Of a stretch of 25,229 nt of DNA, positions 17,645 through 24,879 are shown piece by piece. Every line of letters starts with the position of its first letter. Position 1 is the stretch's first letter. The translations under genes were made by a program, and so were the position numbers. The DNA comes from Pseudomonadota bacterium. Lineage in GTDB: Bacteria > Pseudomonadota > Alphaproteobacteria > Azospirillales > Azospirillaceae. The notes under the pieces were generated by a model, which was not told the origin of the DNA, did no database searches, and saw only the letters and a list, made by a program, of their open reading frames with translations. The stretch lies in assembly GCA_023416195.1 (NCBI GenBank), contig JAEZID010000116.1, positions 1-25,229 on the forward strand, given 5' to 3'.

Positions 17645-18272
17645 GCACCTTCACCGTGCCCTCGGTCAGCCCAAGTTCATGGGCGATCTGCTTGTTGGAT
17701 TTGCCGTCGCGCAGGCGGGTCAGCACCTCGCGCTGGCGCGGGGTCAGATGGTCGCCGGCACCGCCGGAAAGCTGGGAAAAAGGATCGTCGGCCCTGACGC
17801 CGGCCGATGGCGGGGCGCCGGCGAAATCGGCCACGCGGTCGCTCCGGATGGCCTGTTCCGGCAGATACACCCCGCCGGCCAGCACCAGCTGCAAGGCCCC
17901 CAGCAACACCTTGGCGCTGCTGGATTTCGGGATGTAGCCGGCGGCGCCGTTCTCCAGCGCGGCCAGCAGGTCCGACCGTTTCTCCGACCCCGACACCACG
18001 ACCAGCAGCGCCCGCGGCAGCCGCCTGTGGATGTCGCCCAGCGCCGAGAAGCCGGTCCAGCCGGGCATTCCGAGGTCGAGCAGGATCAGATCGAACTCGG
18101 TGTCGGCATCGCACAACCGGCGCACGTCGTCGAAAGAACTCGCCTCGAAGAAGGTCATGTTCTCGTCGAACTGCGACAGCAGGCGGCGCAATCCGTCGCG
18201 GAACAGCAGATGATCGTCGGCGATCAGCACGTTCAGGGCGGGCTTGTCGCGAGGCGGATCAGTATCATTCAT
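17559..18272 (-). CDS. NarL/LuxR-type response regulator
   Basis: The 237-residue protein has an N-terminal receiver (about 14-130) with acidic pair D19/D20 (IADDHLLFRDGL), phospho-acceptor D66 (LILLDLGMPG), switch Ser94 and K116 (GYIPKSS). A linker follows, then a LuxR-type helix-turn-helix (about 174-232): LTPRQREVLTRLRDGKSNKQ, TEGTVKVHVTAILRHLGV and RNRTQAA. It is a DNA-binding transcription regulator. ATG 18272 begins the receiver immediately; its ribosome site is weak. The frame remains open further upstream, but that stretch lacks receiver character. The last 86 bases overlap the hybrid kinase gene. The natural partner is that kinase, or the kinase's own receiver competes for phosphate. 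Confidence 0.93.
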   Translation of the reverse strand: MNDTDPPRDKPALNVLIADDHLLFRDGLRRLLSQFDENMTFFEASSFDDVRRLCDADTEFDLILLDLGMPGWTGFSALGDIHRRLPRALLVVVSGSEKRSDLLAALENGAAGYIPKSSSAKVLLGALQLVLAGGVYLPEQAIRSDRVADFAGAPPSAGVRADDPFSQLSGGAGDHLTPRQREVLTRLRDGKSNKQIAHELGLTEGTVKVHVTAILRHLGVRNRTQAAITANGLGAHG

Positions 18273-18443
18273 TGGTGGTGCGCCGCACAATGGAGGCAAT
18301 TCGAAACTTGTTTCGAGATAAGGCCGGGTAACCCAAGGGTAAAGAGAGCTTTTGGTCCTATGGCCCACCACCTAGGCCGGAAGCCAAATGCGCCCTCATG
18401 CCGCACCGCACAAAGGCTGGGAACGAACGCTGTGGACAAACGC

Positions 18444-18481
18444 CGGAACGCCGGCCGCGGGATGGCGCGGCCGGCGTTCCG
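18444..18481 (-). terminator. Strong 16-base hairpin after the second regulator gene
   Basis: CGGAACGCCGGCCGCG (18444-18459) pairs perfectly with 18466-18481 around a six-base loop. It lies 33 bases downstream of the stop of the minus-strand regulator at 18514-19203. Only GCGTTTGTCC follows, so the T tract is weak. It probably ends or reduces transcription before the next regulator gene. Confidence 0.65.
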
Positions 18482-18513
18482 AAGGCTTCTCCTACAAAAG
18501 AAAAGAACGTGGC

Positions 18514-19203
18514 TTACGCCATGCCGGCGCTCACGCCCGCCGCGTCGGCCGGCTGCTCGCCGATGCCGTTGTTCAGCGCCCAGATGGCCGCCTGGGTGCG
18601 GTTGGAGGCGTTGATCTTGCGCAGCAGGCTCTTCAGGTGGACCTTCACCGTCGCCTCGGTGATGTGCAGGTGGTTGGCGATCATCTTGTTGGAATTGCCG
18701 TTCAGCAGGCAGCGCAGGATCTGGATTTCGCGCTGCGACAGGCCCTTGCGGCGGGCCGGCACCTCGGTGCCCATGTCCTCGTGGCGACCGCTGACCAGCA
18801 GTTCGGCCAGATGGGTCGGGAACACCTTCTCGCCCATCATCACCAGCTTCAGCGACTGCATCAGCGCGTCCGGGGCGATGTCCTTCATCAGATAGCCGTC
18901 GGCCCCGGCGCCCAGCGCGCCGGACAGGCGGCGGGTGCACAGGTCGCTGGTCAGGATGACGATGCGGATCTGCGGGTGCTCGGCCCGCAGGGCGCGCATG
19001 GATTCGACTTCCTCGTCGCCGCCGCTGGCGAGGTCGATGAGGATCAGGTCCGAACGGTTGCCGGCCGCTTCCACCGCCGGAACGCCTTCGCGCAGGCTTC
19101 CGGCCTCGCCGATCACCTTGAACGGCGTGGTCTCGAACAGCCGCTTCATGCCTTCGCGGAACAGCTTGTTCGCATCGATCAGGAAAACGTTCACGGGATC
19201 CAT
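18514..19203 (-). CDS. NarL/LuxR-type response regulator with atypical receiver
   Basis: The 229-residue protein has a receiver-like domain (about 4-118) and a LuxR helix-turn-helix (about 154-212) with LSQREIQILRCLLNGNSNKM, TEATVKVHLKSLLRKI and SNRTQAA. Phospho-acceptor D57 (LILIDLASGG), T85 and K107 (GYLMKDIAPD) are present. The metal-binding acidic pair, however, reads D10-A11 (FLIDANKLF), and the loop after D57 lacks the usual MPG. Phosphorylation may be weak or altered. ATG 19203 is followed at once by the receiver and has an AGAAGGCGGG purine stretch upstream; an open extension of 100 codons is probably not coding. It is separated from the next regulator gene by about 240 bases and a strong hairpin, so it may be its own unit. 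Confidence 0.9.
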   Translation of the reverse strand: MDPVNVFLIDANKLFREGMKRLFETTPFKVIGEAGSLREGVPAVEAAGNRSDLILIDLASGGDEEVESMRALRAEHPQIRIVILTSDLCTRRLSGALGAGADGYLMKDIAPDALMQSLKLVMMGEKVFPTHLAELLVSGRHEDMGTEVPARRKGLSQREIQILRCLLNGNSNKMIANHLHITEATVKVHLKSLLRKINASNRTQAAIWALNNGIGEQPADAAGVSAGMA

Positions 19204-19735
19204 CGTCTCTACCCGCCTTCTGTTCGGTTCAAGTCGGTTGCGCTGTATGCTCTTCCGAGGACGCCCGGGCCGGAGAGACGGTGCGCTGGACGCTTGTCCG
19301 TTCGGTCCCGGTGGTGCCTCGATTTGAACTGACCTTACCCCAGATTTGCGGGACAGAAAATTTCTCCAAAGGGGAAATCCCGTCGTAAAATGGACATATG
19401 CCCTAAGCCAAAATAAGACAAAGCGGCCATGGGGCTGTTTCCGTACGCTCCGTGTGGAATAATCAATGAGAAGAAGCAAGGCAGCGGCCTGTGATTTATT
19501 CATGATCTTGGGGCATGATTCGGGCGTCTTCTCGGCGTGATTTCCCCCTCTTGGCCTAGGTCAGAGGCCGCTGGTCATGATCCGGCTGCGAAGAAGGGCC
19601 GGGCATTCCTATGCATGTTGCCGGCGGGTCTATGACCACCCGTTCGGCCGGCCCCGAGGCCCTGTCCATCAAGGGAAGGGTTCGATGCGCCGCCCGGCGT
19701 GCTATATACGGGGCGCCTTCGAGATTTGGTGCCGC
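19204..19735. other. 532-base divergent intergenic region
   Basis: This region lies between the atypical regulator (minus) and the helicase (plus). The middle (about 19340-19500) is A/T-rich compared with both genes and is the likely promoter area of the regulator. TATATA at 19703-19708, about 28 bases before the helicase ATG, could be its -10. No alphaproteobacterial LexA box (GTTC-N7-GTTC) was found. No gene is supported. Confidence 0.5.
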
Positions 19736-22063
19736 ATGTCCGATCCCTACGCCTATGACGATCCGCTCAGCAACGCGTCCGCCCCGGTGCCCTCGCCGGC
19801 GCAGCGCTTCGCCTATCTGGACGGGCTGAACCCGGTCCAGCGCGAGGCGGTGGAGGCTCTGGACGGCCCGGTTCTGGTCTTGGCCGGCGCGGGCACGGGC
19901 AAGACGCGCGTGCTGACGACGCGGCTGGCGCACCTGCTGATGACCCGCCGCGCGGCGGCCTTTCAAATCCTGGCGGTGACCTTCACCAACAAGGCCGCGC
20001 GCGAGATGCGCGAGCGCGTCGGCCACCTGATGGGGATCGAGCCGGAGGGCTGGTGGCTCGGCACCTTCCACGCGCTGGCCGCGCGCATCCTGCGCCGCCA
20101 CGCCGAACTGGTCGGGCTGAAGTCGAACTTCACCATCCTCGACACCGACGACCAGATCCGCCTGATCAAGCAGCTTCTGGAAGCCGAGAACATCGATTCC
20201 AAGAAGTGGCCGGCCCGGCAGGTCCTGGGCGTCATCGAACGCTGGAAGGACCGCGGCCTGACCCCGGACAAGCTGGGCGAGGCCGACGGCGGCGACGTGG
20301 CCGGCGGCCGGGTCGTCGGCCTCTACCGCCAGTATCAGGACCGCCTGCGCACGCTGAACGCCTGCGACTTCGGCGATCTTCTTCTGCACAATTTGGCCAT
20401 CTTCCAGAACCACCCGGACGTGCTGGCCGAGTATCACCGGAAGTTCAAATACATCCTGGTGGACGAGTATCAGGACACCAACGTCGCCCAGTATCTCTGG
20501 CTGCGCATCCTCTCCCAGGCGCACAAGAACATCTGCTGCGTCGGCGACGAGGATCAGTCGATCTACGCGTGGCGCGGCGCCGAGATCGGCAACATCCTGC
20601 GCTTCGAGGCCGACTTCCCCGGCGCCAAGGTCATCAAGCTGGAGCAGAACTACCGCTCCACCGGCCACATCCTGGCCGCCGCCTCGGGCCTGATCGCCAA
20701 CAACAAGGGCCGCCTCGGCAAGACCCTGTGGACCCAGGCGGACGGCGGCGAGCCCGTGCGCGTGCGCGGCGTCTGGGACGGCAAGGAGGAAGCCCGCTGG
20801 ATCGGCGAGGAGATCGAGGCGCTCCAGCGCAAGGGCGTGCCCCTGTCGCAGATCGCCGTCCTGGTCCGCGCCGGCTTCCAGACCCGCGAGTTTGAGGAAC
20901 GCTTCAACACGGTGGGGATGCCCTACAAGGTGATCGGCGGCGCCCGCTTCTACGAGCGGCAGGAAATCCGCGACGCGATGGCCTATTTCCGCGTCGTCAA
21001 CTCCCCCGACGACGACCTCGCGTTCGAGCGCATCGTCAACGTGCCCAAGCGCGGCATCGGCCCGGCCGCCTTGCAATGCATCCATGTGGCGGCGCGCGCG
21101 CGGGGCATCCCGCTGACCGAAGCCGGCTGGGCGCTGACCGAAACCGACGAGCTGAAGCCCAAGGTCCGCAACACCGTCCGCACGCTTCTCCAGGACTTCT
21201 TCCGCTGGCGGACGCTGGCGGCGACCATGCCGCACACCGATCTCGCCCGCATGATCCTGGACGAGTCCGGCTACACCCGCATGTGGCAGGAGGACAAGAC
21301 GCCGGAGGCCCCCGGCCGCTTGGAAAACCTGAAGGAACTGATCACCGCCATGGCGGAGTTCGAGAACCTGTCGGGCTTCCTCGAACATGTCGCGCTGGTG
21401 ATGGAAAACACCGAGGCGGCCGGGGCGGATCAGGTCACGGTGATGACCCTGCACGGCGCCAAGGGGCTGGAGTTCGACATCGTCTTCCTGCCCGGCTGGG
21501 AGGAGGGCGTGTTCCCCAACCAGCGCGCGCTGGACGAGACCGGCATCGCCGGGCTTGAGGAGGAACGCCGCCTCGCCTACGTCGGCCTGACCCGCGCCCG
21601 CAAGCGCGCCTTCGTCAGCCACGCCGCCAACCGGCAGCTGTACGGCAGCTGGGTCAGCGCCATTCCCTCCCGCTTCATCGACGAGCTTCCCTCCGACGAT
21701 GTGGAAGCCGAAGCCGCCAGCGGCCTCTACGCCGGCGGCGGCGGGAGCTATGGCGGCGGCAATTACGGCGGCGGGGGAGGGGGCTTCCGCGACTCGTCCT
21801 CCGGTGGCGGCTTCAACTTCCGCTCGCCGCCGCGCCAGCCGCCGGCCCCGCGCACGATCACGCTGGACAGCGGTTCCTACCATGTCGAACAGCGCGCCCG
21901 CCCGAACGCCCCCTTCCCGAAGGGCGCGCGGGTCTTCCACCAGAAGTTCGGCTACGGCACCGTCACGGCGGTGGAGCAGGACAAGCTGGAGATCGACTTC
22001 GACCACGCCGGTTCGAAGAAGGTCATGGACAGCTTCGTGGTCCCCGCCGACAAGGCGGGGTGA
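19736..22063 (+). CDS. uvrD: UvrD/PcrA-type DNA helicase
   Basis: The 775-residue superfamily 1A 3'-to-5' helicase acts in nucleotide-excision and mismatch repair and in clearing stalled complexes. Motifs in order: Q-motif LNPVQREAVE (31-40), Walker A AGAGTGKT (50-57), TFTNKAAREM, FHALAARILR, Walker B ILVDEYQDTN, GDEDQSIYAWRGA, LEQNYRST, VTVMTLHGAKGLEFD, and LAYVGLTRARK. After the core comes a Gly-rich linker (YAGGGGSYGGGNYGGG and on) and a C-terminal Tudor-like module (GARVFHQKFGYGTVTAVEQD), which in PcrA contacts RNA polymerase. ATG 19736 has little Shine-Dalgarno sequence, yet MSDPYAYDD fits the family, and a 53-codon extension upstream does not. The gene could equally be named pcrA. Confidence 0.95.
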   Translation: MSDPYAYDDPLSNASAPVPSPAQRFAYLDGLNPVQREAVEALDGPVLVLAGAGTGKTRVLTTRLAHLLMTRRAAAFQILAVTFTNKAAREMRERVGHLMGIEPEGWWLGTFHALAARILRRHAELVGLKSNFTILDTDDQIRLIKQLLEAENIDSKKWPARQVLGVIERWKDRGLTPDKLGEADGGDVAGGRVVGLYRQYQDRLRTLNACDFGDLLLHNLAIFQNHPDVLAEYHRKFKYILVDEYQDTNVAQYLWLRILSQAHKNICCVGDEDQSIYAWRGAEIGNILRFEADFPGAKVIKLEQNYRSTGHILAAASGLIANNKGRLGKTLWTQADGGEPVRVRGVWDGKEEARWIGEEIEALQRKGVPLSQIAVLVRAGFQTREFEERFNTVGMPYKVIGGARFYERQEIRDAMAYFRVVNSPDDDLAFERIVNVPKRGIGPAALQCIHVAARARGIPLTEAGWALTETDELKPKVRNTVRTLLQDFFRWRTLAATMPHTDLARMILDESGYTRMWQEDKTPEAPGRLENLKELITAMAEFENLSGFLEHVALVMENTEAAGADQVTVMTLHGAKGLEFDIVFLPGWEEGVFPNQRALDETGIAGLEEERRLAYVGLTRARKRAFVSHAANRQLYGSWVSAIPSRFIDELPSDDVEAEAASGLYAGGGGSYGGGNYGGGGGGFRDSSSGGGFNFRSPPRQPPAPRTITLDSGSYHVEQRARPNAPFPKGARVFHQKFGYGTVTAVEQDKLEIDFDHAGSKKVMDSFVVPADKAG

Positions 22064-22148
22064 CCGGGTGACGGCCGTCACAGCCAAACGAACCGTCCGG
22101 GGGTAAGGTCGGGGCTTCAGGGTTGATAAACAATCTGGGGCCACGCCC

Positions 22149-23342
22149 GTGTTCGGCAGCAGCAGCACCTATGAAGTTCAGGTCCGCCGTGAAGGCCGCT
22201 GGCGGATCGAGGCGACCTTCACCGAGGAGGAGCCGGCGCTCTCAAGCGCGCGGGGCCAGATGACCGGGCGCGGGGTGGAGGAGGTGAAGGTCACCAAATA
22301 CCGCGCGCTCGCCGGGCTTTCGCTGGAAACGGTGCTGTTCCAGAAGAAGACGCCGGAGATCAAGAACAAGCCGTTGGGCCTCGGCGGCTCGGCCGAGGGG
22401 GCGCCCTACTGCCTCGCCCCCGACGACCTCTACGGGTTCGAGGCGCGCGTGGTGATCGGGCGGCTGCTGAGCCAGTTCCTCGACAAGTTCCACATCACCA
22501 CGACCGAACTGCTCCATTCCTGGCCCTACGTCCGCAAGCTGGACGAGCAGGGCACGCTGATGGGCGCGGCCATCCACGCCGCCGCCCGTCATCATGCCGA
22601 CGTGCGCGGCGTCGCCGTGCCCGCCCGCGTGCGCGATCTACGAGCCTTCGCCGACGTCGCAATGTCCCGCGCCCGCGACTTCCTGGCCGAACGCAAGCGC
22701 CTGCCGGCCTTCGACCTCCGGGATCTCGCCGGTTCCAGCCGCGCCATCGACTACGCCGTGGGGGTGGACGGGCACGACTTCGTCTTTCTCGCCCAGCTCT
22801 CGCTCCACCTCGCGGACAGCAACTCCCTGGTCGGCAAGCTGGAGATGCTGCTGAACCTGCTCCACGACGACTCGGAACCGCGCCATTTCGCGCTGATCGA
22901 CGGCGTGATGGCCGACGCGCTGGGCTCGGCCGAGGTGGTGAAGGACCTGCTGGGCGCCCAGCCCCACCTCGCCATGGGGCTGTGCGTGCTGGCCGACCAC
23001 CTGCACGGCCGCGACCCCGACCCGAACGCGGAGCCGGCCAGTCCGCTGCTCGCCCGCATCTGCGACCTCGCCCTGCATGGCCGCGCCCCGCAGTGCCGCG
23101 CGGTGCTGGTGGACCGCATCCGCCGCTCCCTCAACGGCCAGCAGCCGCTCGACCGCCGCGACCCCAAGGCGGAAGCGCATCTGGTCGACCTCGTCTCCAC
23201 CCGCCTGAAGGGCGCCGACGGCCGGCCGCTGGGCGGCGCCGAGGTGGACAAGGCCCTGGCCCGCCGCCTGCTGCGCCATCGCCAGAACCTGTTGCGCGAA
23301 CAGGGAATGCACGACATCGCGGACCGGTTGTCGGGCCGGTAG
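22149..23342 (+). CDS. Uncharacterised protein
   Basis: I do not recognise the family. The 397-residue product starts at GTG 22149 with MFGSSSTYEVQVRREGRWRI. The first 60 residues look like a small beta domain (YEVQVRREGRWRIEATF and VEEVKVTKYR). The rest is helical and rich in Ala, Leu and Arg, with SQFLDKFHITTTELLHSWPY, FADVAMSRARDFLAERKRL and a long repeat-like series to the end. There is no signal peptide or membrane segment. The end is DIADRLSGR. The gene follows the helicase by 85 bases on the same strand and could be co-transcribed. The GxxExxY cassette begins 24 bases after its stop. Codon use is typical of the genome. Confidence 0.75.
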   Translation: MFGSSSTYEVQVRREGRWRIEATFTEEEPALSSARGQMTGRGVEEVKVTKYRALAGLSLETVLFQKKTPEIKNKPLGLGGSAEGAPYCLAPDDLYGFEARVVIGRLLSQFLDKFHITTTELLHSWPYVRKLDEQGTLMGAAIHAAARHHADVRGVAVPARVRDLRAFADVAMSRARDFLAERKRLPAFDLRDLAGSSRAIDYAVGVDGHDFVFLAQLSLHLADSNSLVGKLEMLLNLLHDDSEPRHFALIDGVMADALGSAEVVKDLLGAQPHLAMGLCVLADHLHGRDPDPNAEPASPLLARICDLALHGRAPQCRAVLVDRIRRSLNGQQPLDRRDPKAEAHLVDLVSTRLKGADGRPLGGAEVDKALARRLLRHRQNLLREQGMHDIADRLSGR

Positions 23343-23366
23343 GGAAAGAGTGCCTTTTATGGTAGA

Positions 23367-23399
23367 GGGTTTTGCCACCAAGGCACCAAGACACCAAGG
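23367..23399 (+). repeat. Left 33-base inverted repeat of the GxxExxY cassette
   Basis: GGGTTTTG is followed by three CACCAAG units with an eight-base period (separated by G and A). The left repeat is complementary to the right one at 28 of 33 positions. Its last AAGG lies six bases before the ATG and is the likely ribosome binding site. Confidence 0.93.
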
Positions 23400-23404
23400 C
23401 CGCG

Positions 23405-23794
23405 ATGCCCGCGCCCATTCCGACCGAAATCGACCGCATCGCCCGACAGGCCGTGGATTCCGCCTTTCGTGTTCACAGCACGCTTGGTGCGGGGCTTCTT
23501 GAGTCGGTGTACGAAGCCTGCCTTGAACATGAATTGCGCAAGCGTGGTTTGACCGTTCGGCGTCAGGTCGTCGTCCCCGTCGTGTACGACGACATCCGCT
23601 TCGACGAGGGCTTCCGGCTCGACCTGCTGGTCGAGAACATGATCGTCATCGAGATCAAGGCCGCCGAACGCTTGCTTCCCGTCTTCGAGGCGCAACTGCT
23701 GACTTATCTGAAACTGACCGGGTTGCGGTTGGGATTTCTGATCAATTTCAATGTCGGCCAGATCAAAGACGGTATTCGCCGGATCGCTCTTTAG
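23405..23794 (+). CDS. GxxExxY protein, PD-(D/E)XK nuclease fold
   Basis: The 129-residue protein carries the name-giving motif in GAGLLESVYEACLEHEL (G30, E33, Y36), near the start of a helical segment. It also shows a PD-(D/E)XK core: D73 in FRLDLLVEN, E83-x-K85 in VIEIKAAERL, and Q97 in EAQLLTYL. The end, LGFLINFNVGQIKDGIRRI, is typical of the family. A nuclease or nucleic-acid role follows from the fold; the real substrate is unknown. ATG 23405 is preceded by AAGG, which belongs to the left repeat. An upstream in-frame ATG at 23372 would encode the repeat itself and is unlikely. Base composition looks less GC-rich than the flanking genes, hinting at transfer. Only the two inverted repeats accompany it. 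Confidence 0.92.
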   Translation: MPAPIPTEIDRIARQAVDSAFRVHSTLGAGLLESVYEACLEHELRKRGLTVRRQVVVPVVYDDIRFDEGFRLDLLVENMIVIEIKAAERLLPVFEAQLLTYLKLTGLRLGFLINFNVGQIKDGIRRIAL

Positions 23795-23833
23795 AACGCG
23801 GATCGGAAGCCGAAACTCGATGGGGTGGGAACT

Positions 23834-23866
23834 TCTTGGTGCCTTGGTGTCTTGGTGGTAAACCCC
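23834..23866 (-). repeat. Right 33-base inverted repeat of the GxxExxY cassette
   Basis: Three CTTGGTG units followed by GTAAACCCC; read on the minus strand it is GGGGTTTA plus three CACCAAG units. It begins 39 bases after the GxxExxY stop and ends 40 bases before prmA. The unit order of the linker bases (A, G, A) is the reverse of the left end (G, A, G). Confidence 0.93.
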
Positions 23867-23906
23867 ATCCGACACAGCGACCACTCACCACCAGCGACCC
23901 GTTCCC

Positions 23907-24809
23907 ATGTCCCGCACCAAGCTCTGGCGCATCGCGCTCGTCGTTCCCGAAGCCCACGCTCCCGCCTTCGCGGAGGCGGTGGGCGACCACGCCGATGCCG
24001 TCTCGACCTTCGAGCTTGAGGAGGGCGGCAACTGGCTGGTCGAGGCGACCGTCTATGGCGAGCCCGACGCCCCGCGCCTGACCGCCCGCGTCGCGATCCT
24101 CGCCGAGGCCATCGGCATCCCCGAGCCGAAGCTGATCATTGAGGATCTGCCGTCGATCGACTGGGTGTCGCACAGCTACCAGGGCTTCCCACCGATCCGC
24201 GCCGGCCGCTTCTTCGTGCACGGCTCGCACCACGAGGGCACGGTCCCGGCCGGTTCCATCCCGCTTCTGGTGGACGCCGCGACCGCCTTCGGCACCGGCG
24301 AGCACGGCTCGACCAAGGGCTGCCTGATGGCGCTCGACCGCCTGTCCCGCCACGTCCGTCTCCCTCGCAAGGGCCGGGGCGGCGCGCTGGACATGGGCTG
24401 CGGCTCCGGCATCCTGGCGCTGGCGGTGGCCAAGCGTTGGCGCGTTCCCGTCACCGCCGTGGACATCGACCCCGAGGCGGTGCGCGTCACCCGCCTGAAC
24501 GCCTCCATCAACGGCATCAAGACCCGCATCCGGGCGGAGGGCGGCGACGGCTACCACACGCCCATCGTCGGCAAGCACAAGCCCTACACGCTCATCACCG
24601 CCAACATCCTGGCCCGCCCGCTGGCGCGCATGGCCCCGCAGCTGCGCCGCCACCTGAAGCGCGGCGGCTACGCCGTCCTCGCCGGCCTGCTGAACCGGCA
24701 GGAGCGCCACGTCCTCCAGGCCCACCGCACCCAGGGTCTCAACCTCGTCGCGCGCATTCCGGTCGGCGAATGGACGACTCTTGTGGTGAAGCGCCCGAAA
24801 CGCCGCTGA
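23907..24809 (+). CDS. prmA: Ribosomal protein L11 methyltransferase
   Basis: The 300-residue enzyme uses S-adenosylmethionine to methylate ribosomal protein L11. The N-terminal half (about 1-110) is the L11-recognition domain, with WRIALVVPEAHAPAFAEAV and DWVSHSYQGFPPIRAGRFFV. The C-terminal half is the methyltransferase fold, with AFGTGEHGSTKGCLMAL before motif I DMGCGSGILALAV, the acidic residue in TAVDIDPEAV, and the substrate-site NILARPL. The GTGEH and NILA signatures define PrmA. Start ATG 23907 is supported by alignment of the N-domain, although its ribosome site is poor. The right cassette repeat ends only 40 bases upstream, so the insertion probably affects or supplies its promoter. 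Confidence 0.95.
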   Translation: MSRTKLWRIALVVPEAHAPAFAEAVGDHADAVSTFELEEGGNWLVEATVYGEPDAPRLTARVAILAEAIGIPEPKLIIEDLPSIDWVSHSYQGFPPIRAGRFFVHGSHHEGTVPAGSIPLLVDAATAFGTGEHGSTKGCLMALDRLSRHVRLPRKGRGGALDMGCGSGILALAVAKRWRVPVTAVDIDPEAVRVTRLNASINGIKTRIRAEGGDGYHTPIVGKHKPYTLITANILARPLARMAPQLRRHLKRGGYAVLAGLLNRQERHVLQAHRTQGLNLVARIPVGEWTTLVVKRPKRR

Positions 24810-24879
24810 ACCGCAACTGGCATTCGGCCCTCCGCGCGCCATCTCTTCCTCTGAGGATGAAGGACCGCAAGGAGGACCG

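Larger units (their letters stand above)
23367..23866. mobile_element. Putative compact cassette: inverted repeats around a GxxExxY gene
   Basis: The 500-base unit has nearly perfect 33-base inverted ends and one gene of 129 codons inside. It sits exactly between two unrelated genes, 24 bases after one stop and 40 bases before the next start, and looks less GC-rich than both. No transposase and no clear target-site duplication were seen. Calling it mobile is inference; the repeat structure is seen directly. Confidence 0.6.

Noticed and set aside
19556..22168. 870-codon open frame opposite the helicase
   Set aside because: Antisense shadow of uvrD; the plus strand has all helicase motifs.
23372..23404. 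Upstream ATG for the GxxExxY protein
   Set aside because: Those codons translate the inverted repeat itself; the ATG at 23405 fits the family start.
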